Source: Nesterenkonia muleiensis
GTDB lineage: Bacteria; Actinomycetota; Actinomycetes; Actinomycetales; Micrococcaceae
Direction: 5' to 3'
Length of the DNA: 42,916 bases
Assembly: GCF_003600155.1 (NCBI RefSeq)
Contig: NZ_QWLD01000051.1
Coordinates: 1-42,916, forward strand
Shown here piece after piece: positions 34,717 to 42,863 of this stretch. Under the pieces are notes generated by a model. That model saw only the letters and a list, made by a program, of their open reading frames with translations. It was not told the origin of the DNA and ran no database searches. A program made the position numbers and the translations under genes. Position 1 is the stretch's first letter, and the number at the start of each line of letters is the position of its first letter.

Positions 34717-35090
34717 GGTGGAGTCATGGACGGTGCTGGGCGGTGATGGTGCACCAATTGCCCCGATCGAGCGGTGTCAACCCCGAATCAAGCGACACCG
34801 AACACGGTCAAGGCCTATGCCCACGATGTGAAGGACTGGTTCGTATTCCTCTCTGCTGAGGACCTTGATCGGCGGGAGGTGCGGCTGAAGAGCGTCGGCG
34901 AGTTCCTGGCACCCTGCCTGGGGTATCTCAACCATGAGATGAACCACGAAACGCTGGTTCCCATTGACGAGGATCTCTCCGAGGCCATTGCTGAGCAGCG
35001 ATGCCGACTACACGAGCGGCGGCCTGACGGTGCCAATGTTAAGTCCGCGCCACCTAGAACGACGACGGAGAGGCAAACATCTGATGCATG
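34709..35090 (+). pseudogene. Degenerate tyrosine recombinase (Tn554-like)
   Basis: Starting at a GTG inside the exporter's end (34709), ESWTVLGGDGAPIAPIER is the N-terminus of a tyrosine integrase. A frameshift near 34770 continues as TPNTVKAYAHDVKDWFVFL, the SAM-like core-binding domain, to about VGEFLAP. From 34918 the sequence skips to LGYLNHEMNHETLVPIDEDL and EQRCRLHERRPDGAN, which belongs to the catalytic half of a second recombinase of the same family. The catalytic Arg/His/Tyr residues are gone. A fusion of two damaged genes by deletion is the simplest reading. Confidence 0.7.
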
Positions 35091-35218
35091 CCGATAACAG
35101 CCACCACTTGATCACTGCGGCGAAGAAATGCCACAAGATCACACCAGAAAAGGGCAGCCAAGCTCTACCCAACCTCGACCGAGAGGGCGGGCCGGTCACA
35201 CTCCAAGTCGTCGCGTAG
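35085..35218 (+). pseudogene. DUF6262 / TnpC-like fragment
   Basis: An ATG near 35084 begins HADNSHHLITAAKK and goes on through KITPEKGSQALPNLDREG to PVTLQVVA and a stop. This matches the start of DUF6262 proteins, the third gene of Tn554-like tyrosine-recombinase cassettes, whose members carry ADNSHHL and a PVTFxxVA stretch. The remaining two thirds, with the helix-turn-helix continuation, are missing. It is the last trace of the cassette before the core S4 gene. Confidence 0.65.
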
Positions 35219-35245
35219 AAAGCCGAAGCCTGGGATGATGGTGCT

Positions 35246-35488
35246 GTGAATGACGTGATCGAGGTGCCCATACGGGACGCAAGCATCAGGCTGGGTCAAC
35301 TGCTCAAGTTGGCCGGGGTGGTGGACAACGGCGCAGTAGCCCGCGAGGTGATCGCAGGCGGCGTCGTCCGTGTTGACGGAGAGGTGGAGGACCGGCGCGG
35401 GGCGCAGATCAGACCAGGCCAGACCGTGGAGTTCCACGGCGAGGAGGTCGGCCTGCCCTCAGTCACCCTCACCTTGGTCAGCGGGTAG
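35246..35488 (+). CDS. S4-domain RNA-binding protein (YbcJ-like)
   Basis: This 80-residue cytosolic protein is a single S4 domain: IRLGQLLKLAGVVDNGAVAREVIAGG followed by VRVDGEVEDRRGAQIRPGQTV is the alpha-L RNA-binding fold with its two helices and beta turn. YbcJ-type proteins bind RNA or ribosomes; the target here is not known. The start is GTG at 35246. It stands 27 bases downstream of the recombinase remnants and marks the return of core DNA. It is convergent with the esterase gene. Confidence 0.88.
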   Translation: MNDVIEVPIRDASIRLGQLLKLAGVVDNGAVAREVIAGGVVRVDGEVEDRRGAQIRPGQTVEFHGEEVGLPSVTLTLVSG

Positions 35489-35593
35489 CTTGACTCCCAA
35501 CGTTTAAGCCGATCAAGCCTGTGCCCGATCTCATGCAGGCCACCCACCCTCCGGGCTCTTCATCCGATGGCACATTCGGTGGCGGCAGGTCAC

Positions 35594-36259
35594 TTACGCA
35601 TGCAGCACCTCTGCGGTGAGGAACTCCTTGATGTGGGCGACTTCCTGCGGCACCACGCCGTGGCCAGCACCGGCGTAGAGGACTTTGGTCAGCTTCACCG
35701 TGCTGTTGGCCCACTGGTGGGTGTAATCGATCATCTCCTGGGAGATGATCGGATCCGCCTGATCCCGGCCCCAGAAGAAGGGGACCTTCCGCGCCGCCAG
35801 TGCCTCATCGTCGAAATACCCGCTCAGCCCCTCACCGCGGTCGGGGTCCACAGCGAAACCGGAGAGACCCACTGTGGCGGAGAAATCATCAGGGCGGGTC
35901 CGCAGCAGGCTGGTCGCCATGGCCATCCCCATGGAGAAGCCGATCAGCGTCACCGAGGAGTGCTGCCCACGGACCGAGTCGATCCAGTTCCAGAGGTCTT
36001 CCACCGCATCGCGTGCCGCTGAGGATGAGTAGGCCAGCCGCTCGACGTCCAGGTCGAACCAGGTGTAGGCGCCGAAACCCATGGCCACCGGTGCCCGCAG
36101 CGAGGCGTAGGTGAACTCCTCGGGAAGTCCGGGCACCAGGCCCAGCAGGTCGCGCTCATTGGCCCCGTAGCCGTGCAACAGCACCGCCAACGGGGTGCCT
36201 TCACGTGCCTGTTCGTCTCGGGTCCATTCCACCGTGTACTCAGATGCCATACCAGCCAT
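35594..36259 (-). CDS. Carboxylesterase/phospholipase-type alpha/beta hydrolase
   Basis: The 221-residue protein is an alpha/beta hydrolase of the acyl-protein thioesterase / phospholipase_2 family: LLHGYGANERDLLGL is the oxyanion region, and the triad is Ser109 in GFSMG, Asp169 in DQADP and His200 in GAGHGV. It hydrolyses small esters or lysophospholipids. No signal peptide, so cytosolic. Codon 4 (ATG 36250) is an alternative start. It is convergent with the S4 gene and divergent from the SGNH gene. Confidence 0.87.
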   Translation of the reverse strand: MAGMASEYTVEWTRDEQAREGTPLAVLLHGYGANERDLLGLVPGLPEEFTYASLRAPVAMGFGAYTWFDLDVERLAYSSSAARDAVEDLWNWIDSVRGQHSSVTLIGFSMGMAMATSLLRTRPDDFSATVGLSGFAVDPDRGEGLSGYFDDEALAARKVPFFWGRDQADPIISQEMIDYTHQWANSTVKLTKVLYAGAGHGVVPQEVAHIKEFLTAEVLHA

Positions 36260-36335
36260 CCTACGGATCCCCTGCGCTGATCGGTTGGAAACTCATCCCT
36301 GAGGTGGATGGACGTTACTGGTCAGTTCAGGAAGA

Positions 36336-37268
36336 ATGAAAGAAGTGAGCGCACCAGAAGAACGCAGCCAAAGCACAGCGGACGACCGCGCAGCCGCGCA
36401 GGAGCTGGCCACCGGAGACCAGAACCCCAGCCAGCACCCGTGGCAGCGCTATGTGGCTCTGGGCGACTCCTTCACCGAGGGCATCGGCGACCCCGATCCG
36501 AACCGTCCGGGCTATCATCGCGGCTGGGCGGATCGGGTCGCGCAGGAGCTGGCCCAGGGCGCACCGAACTTCGCCTACGCCAACCTGGCGGTGCGCGGGA
36601 AGCTGATCAATCAGATCCGGGACGAGCAGGTCGCCCCGGCCCTGGAGCTCAAGCCGGACCTCATCACCCTGTGCGCAGGCGGCAATGATGTCATCCGCCC
36701 CGGCTCCGACCCCGATGAGACCGCACGGACCCTGGACACCGTGGTGCAGATCCTCAGTATCACCGGTGCCACCGTGGTGCTGTTCAACGGCCCCGATGTG
36801 CGTGATACCCCCATGATGGGCTCTATCCGCGGCAAGGTGGCGATCTTCAATGAGAACGTCCGGACAGTGGCCAAGCGGCACGACGCCGTGGTGGCGGATA
36901 TGTGGAGCCTACGTGAGCTGACGGCCAAGGAGATGTGGGACGAGGACCGCTTGCACTTCTCCCCGCTGGGGCACCACACCATTGCGCGGATGGTGCTGGA
37001 CACTCTGAACGTGCCCCATGACCTGAGTCCGGTAGAGCCTACGCCCCCGTCAGAGCGCTCCTGGCGGGAGGCCCGAGTCGACGACGCTATCTGGGCCCGT
37101 CACCACCTGTTCCCCTGGGTCATCCGCCGGCTGCGCGGGCGCTCCTCCGGCGACGGCCTGACCGCCAAACGCCCGGACATCGAACCACTGTTCGGCGGGT
37201 CCATGCCGCTGGGCAGTGCTGGTGGCGGTGACGAACCGCAAGAAATGACACGACGTAACTCAGTGTGA
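36336..37268 (+). CDS. SGNH/GDSL-family hydrolase
   Basis: The 310-residue protein has the four SGNH blocks: GDSFTEG with catalytic Ser45, the Gly in NLAVRGK, GGND at 115-118, and DRLHFSPLGH with Asp204 and His207. Members cut lipid or carbohydrate esters. It has no clear signal peptide. The polar, basic C-terminal 90 residues are unlike the core fold. The start may be ATG 36336 or GTG 36345. Its last eight bases overlap the convergent MocA-type gene, exactly where base composition drops, so the C-terminus could have been altered by an insertion. Confidence 0.85.
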   Translation: MKEVSAPEERSQSTADDRAAAQELATGDQNPSQHPWQRYVALGDSFTEGIGDPDPNRPGYHRGWADRVAQELAQGAPNFAYANLAVRGKLINQIRDEQVAPALELKPDLITLCAGGNDVIRPGSDPDETARTLDTVVQILSITGATVVLFNGPDVRDTPMMGSIRGKVAIFNENVRTVAKRHDAVVADMWSLRELTAKEMWDEDRLHFSPLGHHTIARMVLDTLNVPHDLSPVEPTPPSERSWREARVDDAIWARHHLFPWVIRRLRGRSSGDGLTAKRPDIEPLFGGSMPLGSAGGGDEPQEMTRRNSV

Positions 37269-37892
37269 GTTCTTCTCCAGCGCCTGGATGCGCCTGTATC
37301 GGTCAAGGTCCTCAGGAGTGTCAAGGTCAGTAAATCGGGTAAACCTCGTGATGTCGATATCATCGACTCGATGGTGATTTGCCTGCAAGAAGCGTCTCGC
37401 CCCTTCATCCCCAATAGCTTGCAGGGACGCAGTAACAGCGTCCGAAGTAGATAGAGAGACCGGATGAGAGGCCCTGCTTCCGATCATTCCCCGAGTGATC
37501 CTGCCAGCAACCCGCGCATTGATTACAGTACGTAATGCTTCAGGGCTAATTCCGGGCTGGTCTACGAGTAGGACTGCGATCGCACTTGCACCGGAATCCG
37601 CCGCGCTCCTTACACCCACACGAAATGAAACGCTCAGCCCGCCCATCCATTCCGAGACAACACAAGTAGCCTCTCGAAACTCTTTTGAAGACTCAGCGTT
37701 CAAATGCTGCCGCACTTCGTGGGCACGGTGTCCTAACACAAGAACCGGACGAGTACCGGCCTCCAACGCGGTAGCCAGAGCCTTTGCCACCAGACTAATA
37801 CCGTTCACTCTCAGAAGAGCTTTGCCATGACCTCCGAGCCTACTACCAGCGCCTGCTGCTAGAATTACTGTCGCAAAATCTGCATCTCTCAC
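37260..37892 (-). CDS. MocA-like molybdenum cofactor cytidylyltransferase family
   Basis: The 210-residue protein is a MobA-like NTP transferase: VILAAGAGSRLGGHGKALL near the start is the nucleotide-binding loop and LLVDQPGIS in the middle holds the metal-binding Asp. In the MocA branch the enzyme adds CMP to molybdopterin for xanthine-dehydrogenase type enzymes. The start is GTG, four bases after the xdhC stop, so the two form an operon. No molybdenum hydroxylase is present in the window. Codon use and base composition are lower in GC than in the core genes to the left, which points to transfer. Confidence 0.82.
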   Translation of the reverse strand: MRDADFATVILAAGAGSRLGGHGKALLRVNGISLVAKALATALEAGTRPVLVLGHRAHEVRQHLNAESSKEFREATCVVSEWMGGLSVSFRVGVRSAADSGASAIAVLLVDQPGISPEALRTVINARVAGRITRGMIGSRASHPVSLSTSDAVTASLQAIGDEGARRFLQANHHRVDDIDITRFTRFTDLDTPEDLDRYRRIQALEKNSH

Positions 37893-37896
37893 AAAA

Positions 37897-39042
37897 CTAG
37901 GGGGCGTTCATAAGAGTCGGCTCACCATGAATGGGCCCCAGGAGTGTATTCAGAGGTTTTCCCGATCTTCCCCGGTGAAGAGCGATAATTTCTGCGACAA
38001 TGCTCACTGCTGTTTCCTCCGGAGACCGGCCCCCCAAATCCAACCCGATCGGACTCCGAAGCCTAGAAATCTCATAGTCTGCGAGTCCAGCATCACGTAA
38101 GCGACGCAAGCGGTCTTGGTGAGTGCGATGGGAACCCATAGCACCTATATATCCCGCTTCTGAATACCGTAGTGCGCGTTCCAATACCGGTACGTCGAAC
38201 TTGGAATCATGAGTGAGCACGCATACCGCGCTACGCTCGTCAATCCTTCCAGCATCGACTTCTTCTATAAGATAATCATCCGGCCAGCGAACCACGACCT
38301 GATGTGCGTCCGGAAATCTCTTAGAAGTCGTGAAGGTCGGGCGAGCATCACAAACAGTCACTCGATATCCCAAGAATCTGCCAATCCGGCTAAGTGCAGT
38401 TGCAAAGTCGATAGCACCAAAAATAAGCATTCGAGGTGGAGAAGTAAAGGACCGCACAAAAACCTGTTGCCGTAAGTCTCCATAGTCCGACAGATTCGAG
38501 TACTCCAAGACTTCGTTGCGGCCTGCCGAAAGTAGTTCTTGGGCATCGCGAATCAGCGAGTCGTGCTTCTGAGCGCGTGTCTCTATAGGATTCCCGTCTA
38601 ATCCACTGGGTCGAATGGCCATGTGCTCACCAATACGCCCAGGATCAGGATGACTTATCACTGTAGCCACAGCGACCGACTTCCCATGGCGAATGTCGGA
38701 AAGCACATCCTCTAATTGTGGAAAACTCCCAATTGAGACAGGTTCTATGAATACCTCTAGACTTCCTCCACAGGTGAGACCCACACCTAAGGCCACTTCG
38801 TCACTAAACCCATACACTTCCAGCCGCGCTTCGCGACCAGCGATTACTTCCTGCGCCGATTCATAGACTGCACTTTCTACGCAACCCCCAGAAACCGAAC
38901 CAATGACATCACCAGAATCAGTCACAAGCATTGCAGCCCCGGCATCTAACGGTGCAGAGCCGCTGGTGCGAACAACTGTAGCCAGAGCAGCATTTCCTGA
39001 CGAGTCCAACACATCTTGTAATGCAGCTGCCAGATGATGCAA
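37897..39042 (-). CDS. XdhC family protein
   Basis: XdhC binds and protects the molybdenum cofactor and helps insert it into xanthine dehydrogenase. The 381-residue protein has the XdhC/CoxI domain at the N-terminus (VVRTSGSAPLDAGAAMLVT, SGGCVESAVYE, GLTCGGSLEVF with the conserved Cys) and a Rossmann domain at the C-terminus (MLIFGAIDFATALSRIG, GAMGSHRTHQDRL). The start is TTG at 39042, nine bases after GAGAGG. It is encoded with a MocA-type gene. The expected partner genes (xdhA, xdhB or coxLMS) are not in the window. The GC content is clearly lower than in the core. Confidence 0.88.
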   Translation of the reverse strand: MHHLAAALQDVLDSSGNAALATVVRTSGSAPLDAGAAMLVTDSGDVIGSVSGGCVESAVYESAQEVIAGREARLEVYGFSDEVALGVGLTCGGSLEVFIEPVSIGSFPQLEDVLSDIRHGKSVAVATVISHPDPGRIGEHMAIRPSGLDGNPIETRAQKHDSLIRDAQELLSAGRNEVLEYSNLSDYGDLRQQVFVRSFTSPPRMLIFGAIDFATALSRIGRFLGYRVTVCDARPTFTTSKRFPDAHQVVVRWPDDYLIEEVDAGRIDERSAVCVLTHDSKFDVPVLERALRYSEAGYIGAMGSHRTHQDRLRRLRDAGLADYEISRLRSPIGLDLGGRSPEETAVSIVAEIIALHRGRSGKPLNTLLGPIHGEPTLMNAP

Positions 39043-39598
39043 CGACGTGAACCTCTCTCGATCTACCTAGACTATGCCTATTTCACTGCTGTGCCTCAAT
39101 CATTAGCCCTCTAAGTTCAAGGTTTCGGCGTAGTACCTAAATCACGGGCGATTCGAGTACCCGATCTGTGGGTATGTGGCGCCGAGAACTATGCCCTCTC
39201 CAGAAATGACAGCTGAAATGCAAATCCGCGACTTATTCTCACCATTATGACCCACATTAGTCAGCTGACAAATGTTCAGATGCAGTGAATGAACTCTCTC
39301 TCATGCCACAGTATAGTATTTTGTCTTTTGTAAGTAACCGAATCATAAACCCAAACATCTCGGATTACAAATGCTTAATCTACCGGTCAGCGGCAAGCCT
39401 GAGTGGTTTAGACACTGGGCCCCACCGCCCGATCCCGACTCTTCCGGACCTGTGAATCTGCCTGCTAACTCCGCGTACTGAAAAGCCGTGGCCCTCGAGT
39501 TCCCTAGTGAATACCTGGCCGAGGCCCCAGCGACCGCATAAATTGAATAAGAGCCCTAAAGCCGCAATCGCCAACTTCGAATGACCGCGTCTGGACTA
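39043..39598. other. Intergenic region of 556 bases, low GC
   Basis: The stretch between the xdhC and TRAP genes has no convincing gene. A minus-strand frame of 64 codons at 39380-39574 with GWGLGQVFTRELEGHG-like composition has no recognisable family. A TTCGA-containing stretch near 39150 does not fold as a tRNA. Composition is AT-rich and uneven, as in eroded DNA. Confidence 0.4.
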
Positions 39599-40852
39599 TC
39601 AAGCGGGCCGATGAGGCAGTACTACCTGCTCAAAGAACTCCGCAGCAAAATCATCAGGGCTAAATTCCTCACTATCGAACCACTCATGGAAATCACCATA
39701 ATCTCCTTCATTCTGATATCCAAGTTCTACTGCGGCGTCAGTCCAATATTCATAGGCTTCGGACATACGCTTTAGCATATCTTCGTTTCCTGTTTCACTC
39801 AGATACTCTTCGACACTCGAATAAGCGTTGCTAAGCGCGTCATCAGCCTCTTCAGAAAAGGACAGAAAAGAACCATTTGACTGATTAACACGTTCAGACG
39901 CGTCAGCTCCAGAGCCAATGGATGAGCGCAAAGAGTCTCCGAAATAGCCCTCAACTTGGTCAAAAATCAGTTGCTGTGCCGCGAGAGGAAGTTCTTTGAA
40001 ATTTAATCCCCCAAAAAATCCACCAGCCCCTCGAGTGAAACTATTTGTTTCAGGGTAGGACACATTAGCAGCCACCTCTATTAAACCTAGAGGAATACCG
40101 GTATTAAGGTTCATTAACGTGCAGTCAACGACGTTCCTTTGTAGCCCTTCATATACCTCTAGAAAATTCATTGACACCGGCGACCCGCCAAGCTCACGAA
40201 CCTGTTCCTGCTGGACCGTTCCTGAAACGCGGATCTGCCTGCCATCCCACGTATCAAGGTCCACTCCCCCATCACCGCAAATTGAAAATACAGTTCCTGC
40301 GGCATCAACAGGCATTAGCGGAACAAGTCCATTGTGCTCCAATTCGTCGTGTAGTTCAGGCGTACTCCATGCGACATCCAAGAATGCCGCATTAGCAGCC
40401 ATTTCACCGACAAGCGGCGAGGGCTCGAAAACCGCCGTGCTCGCATACAAAGCGTCCGTCGCAGGGTACTTGCTTGGCTCATACATGAGCAGTTCATACG
40501 CGAGGTCCAGGCGTCCGTCAGCGAGGGCATCCGCAATTTCTCCGGTACCAGCGATTGCATGCCCATAGACCACATCAATTGAGATCTTTCCGCCTGAGAC
40601 TTCTTGAACATTATCCGCAAAACTCTGGCTGCGCAGTGCCATAGGTTCAGTCGGAGACGATGCAGTGCTCTGATATGTCAGTGTGATCGGTTCCATGTCG
40701 ACAAGAGCATCTTGATACTCCTCAGGCGTTGCGCCGTATTCCACCCCAGTATCACCGCTTGAACTGGAATTACCGCCTGCCCCGCCAGCACAACCTGTCA
40801 TCAGCGTCATCACCAGCCCCGCGCCACCGATGGTGAGTAGTTTTCTGTTCAT
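39599..40852 (-). CDS. TRAP transporter solute-binding lipoprotein (DctP type), orphan
   Basis: The 417-residue protein begins with MNRKLLTIGGAGLVMTLMTG followed by the lipid-bearing Cys, so it is a lipoprotein outside the membrane. The mature part is a DctP-like two-lobe binding protein: DALADGRLDLAY, GRQIRVSGTVQQEQV (the usual Arg that contacts a carboxylate is in this stretch) and LEVYEGLQRNVVDCTLMN. Such proteins catch organic acids for TRAP importers. No DctQ or DctM gene is visible. ATG 40852 is preferred over GTG 40864 since it gives a proper signal peptide. It is divergent from a TetR gene that probably controls it. GC is low. Confidence 0.85.
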   Translation of the reverse strand: MNRKLLTIGGAGLVMTLMTGCAGGAGGNSSSSGDTGVEYGATPEEYQDALVDMEPITLTYQSTASSPTEPMALRSQSFADNVQEVSGGKISIDVVYGHAIAGTGEIADALADGRLDLAYELLMYEPSKYPATDALYASTAVFEPSPLVGEMAANAAFLDVAWSTPELHDELEHNGLVPLMPVDAAGTVFSICGDGGVDLDTWDGRQIRVSGTVQQEQVRELGGSPVSMNFLEVYEGLQRNVVDCTLMNLNTGIPLGLIEVAANVSYPETNSFTRGAGGFFGGLNFKELPLAAQQLIFDQVEGYFGDSLRSSIGSGADASERVNQSNGSFLSFSEEADDALSNAYSSVEEYLSETGNEDMLKRMSEAYEYWTDAAVELGYQNEGDYGDFHEWFDSEEFSPDDFAAEFFEQVVLPHRPA

Positions 40853-41159
40853 ATCTGTGGTCACCCTAATTTCTTTGCAGAGTCTTGCAAGTGCTTAACC
40901 TGAAATGGCATGACAGTTGGTCACTCATACTGAACGTGTACATTGGTGCACCTATGAGAATAAATTTCGCTTACCATAAGACTTCTCCTCCAACTTGTTG
41001 GTCTCTGCGCATGTACTGACACGTCCAGTCTTGTGATTGTTCTTGTCGCTTTATGGCGCTTGAGAATCCATAGGTTAATCTGGACAGGATCGAGATGCCC
41101 GTATTGGATTCCTTTACGGTATCGTAACCGTAACCAAGAAAATGTGAGACTGTCAACAC
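40853..41159. other. Intergenic region between TRAP and TetR genes
   Basis: The divergent region of about 300 bases is AT-rich. Its only clear element is the palindrome at 41114-41133 beside the TetR start. No gene or riboswitch is seen. Confidence 0.4.
41114..41133. promoter_or_regulatory. TetR-like palindrome
   Basis: TTACGGT and ACCGTAA form a perfect 7-base inverted repeat around ATCGTA. It ends 26 bases before the start of the second TetR gene, so it is a likely autoregulatory site and may also control the divergent TRAP gene. Confidence 0.6.
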
Positions 41160-41753
41160 ATGAGCTATAACATCACCCCAATTTTCAGGAACCCTGGTCG
41201 CCCAAGAGATGGCAGTATCGATGATCGAGTGATCAAAGCCACTCTCAACCTGATTGTGGAGATTGGCTACGATGCCATGTCAATGGCCAACATCGCAGCC
41301 GAAGCTAAAGTTACAAAGCCTTCCCTCTATCGCCGTTGGGAAAATAAGGAGGATTTGGTCACTTCGGCTGTTTCCACTCTGGCAGCAAAGGGCCCAGACC
41401 ACTTAGCGGATGGCGTATGGGAGCAACTTGAATGTGAACTAAAATCATTCCATAAGGCAATTAGCCGGCCGGGGGGAATGGCCCTCATCGGTAATGTTCT
41501 CGCTCTAGAGGCCCGTCACCCTCAACTCGTCAAACTCTATCGCGAAAAAGTTGTTAATGTGCGAAGGTCGCGTCTTATTAGAGTATTAGAATCTGGCAAA
41601 GCATCAGGAGCTCTGCGCCCGGAGACGGACGCACGAAGTGTTGTCAGCATGCTCCTCGGATTTTACTACGCTAGTCGTCTTGAGGGAACACAACACGACG
41701 AAACGTGGCCGGCCACATGTATCAAATTAATCCGCAGGGGTATCGAAACGTGA
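41160..41753 (+). CDS. TetR/AcrR-family regulator
   Basis: The 197-residue protein has the TetR helix-turn-helix in its first 65 residues, with MSMANIAAEAKVTKPSLYRRW as the core, and a C-terminal helical ligand domain of the TetR_C_11 style (FHKAISRPGGMALIG, LYREKVVNVRRSRLI). It should be a homodimer bound to the palindrome just upstream. Its neighbour on the other strand is the orphan TRAP binding protein, so a carboxylate or similar ligand is possible. The ATG at 41160 has no strong ribosome site. Base composition is low in GC, in keeping with the surrounding island. Confidence 0.85.
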   Translation: MSYNITPIFRNPGRPRDGSIDDRVIKATLNLIVEIGYDAMSMANIAAEAKVTKPSLYRRWENKEDLVTSAVSTLAAKGPDHLADGVWEQLECELKSFHKAISRPGGMALIGNVLALEARHPQLVKLYREKVVNVRRSRLIRVLESGKASGALRPETDARSVVSMLLGFYYASRLEGTQHDETWPATCIKLIRRGIET

Positions 41754-42102
41754 GGCCTCAGCACGGGATTTGCTGGTTATAATGAACACCGTTCTTCTCT
41801 GATGGAAACTCTCTGGATTGATGAGCATATCGTGCACCACGTAGAGCTATTGGCTGACTTTTTGTCATGACCTTGTGCACAGCCCACGACGTCTTTGATC
41901 GTGCGTCGCTGGACTTCGACCGCATTGGTGGAGTTCAGGGTTGGCGGTGATCGTCTCCCCTTTAATCTCGATGTCAGCCTGCCTGCAGCGCCGTACGGTG
42001 GTGACGAATCACTGCCGGGACCATCCGGTGATAGCCTCGAGGTGTGGTCTGCCGCGGTGTTCTCGGGCAGGGGCCCTTCTACCCGAGAGTGAGATCACGA
42101 AC
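41754..42102. other. Intergenic stretch before the IS3 remnant
   Basis: These 349 bases hold no convincing gene; a TATAAT near 41778 has no matching -35. From about 41880 the composition becomes GC-rich again, perhaps the start of the IS or another remnant. A hairpin at 42061-42088 directly precedes the IS3 frame. Confidence 0.35.
42061..42088. promoter_or_regulatory. Hairpin ahead of the IS3 orfA start
   Basis: TCTCGGG and CCCGAGA form a perfect 7-base stem with a 14-base loop, 14 bases before the orfA ATG. In other IS elements such hairpins limit transposase translation from outside transcripts; that role is inferred here. Confidence 0.4.
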
Positions 42103-42797
42103 ATGACTGCATCACGCAGACGGTTCAGCCAGGAGTTCAAGGACGAGTTGTGCCAGGAGGTGATCTCGACCTCCTGGCACAATCAAAGACGTCGCGACTG
42201 CTTATGGTGTCGGTCCCGAAACCCTGCGGAATTGGTTAATCAAGTACCGGGCCGCTCATGGCGGCAACCAGAGCGAGGTAACCCTCGATGAGCGGGCCAG
42301 GCTCAAAGAGCTGGAGCGAGAGAATCAGGATCTGCGCGCGGAAACGGCTTTTTTGAATCTAAGAGTGCTTACTTCGCGCGGCAGCAGCGACCGTGAGCAG
42401 ATACCAGTACATCGACTCCTGCAGGACCGACCCGTCCGAGACCAACCCGGTAACCAAGATGTGTGCCTGGCTGCTTGTCTCAACCTCAGGGTTCTACCAC
42501 TGGCTGTCGAGGCCAACCTCAGCCACCGCGGCCCGCAAACAGGTGTTAACGGCCCGGGTCAGGGGGTTCTTCGATGCCTCCGAGGGCACCTACGGGTACC
42601 GGCGCATCCACGCCGACCTGGCCTGCGAAGGCAGCGAATGCTCGCCGGAACTGGTGCGTCAGATCATGGGCACCGAGGGCCTGGTTGCCTCTCAGCCCAG
42701 ACCGTTCAGGGTCACCACAGAGGCCGATGCTGCAGCTACCGAGATGCCAGACCTCATTGAGCGGGACTTCACTGGCTCATCGCAGATGAGGGTGTAG
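42103..42797 (+). pseudogene. Decayed IS3-family element (orfA and truncated orfB)
   Basis: ATG 42103 begins MTASRRRFSQEFKDELCQEV, the start of an IS3 orfA. A frameshift after about 24 codons is followed by TIKDVATAYGVGPETLRNWL and the leucine-zipper end KELERENQDLRAETAFL. The frame is then lost in the overlap where orfB normally starts by -1 shift (KSAYFARQQRP reads in a third frame). OrfB resumes at 42393 with SRYQYIDSCRTDPS, carries the HTH_21 part GTYGYRRIHADLAC, and stops at 42797 soon after DLIERDF, before the DDE core. The catalytic triad is therefore missing and the element is inactive. Confidence 0.8.
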
Positions 42798-42815
42798 GAG
42801 GGGTCTGAATGTGAT

Positions 42816-42863
42816 GTCTCATAAGATCGTGGACAGTCGGTCTCAGGACATCGTGGGCGGAAT
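42816..42863. repeat. Two tandem 24-base direct repeats at the right edge
   Basis: GTCTCA...ATCGTGG occurs at 42816-42832 and again at 42840-42856, a period of 24 bases with a few differences. The pattern lies right after the truncation of the IS3 orfB. It looks like the end or promoter region of another insertion sequence that entered here; its family is not determined. Confidence 0.4.

Noticed and set aside
39140-39180. tRNA T-arm-like sequence with TTCGA
   Set aside because: The flanking bases do not give a 5-base T stem and no acceptor or anticodon arm can be folded.
39380-39574. 64-codon minus-strand frame in the low-GC intergenic region
   Set aside because: No family recognised, no ribosome site; left as part of the intergenic entry.
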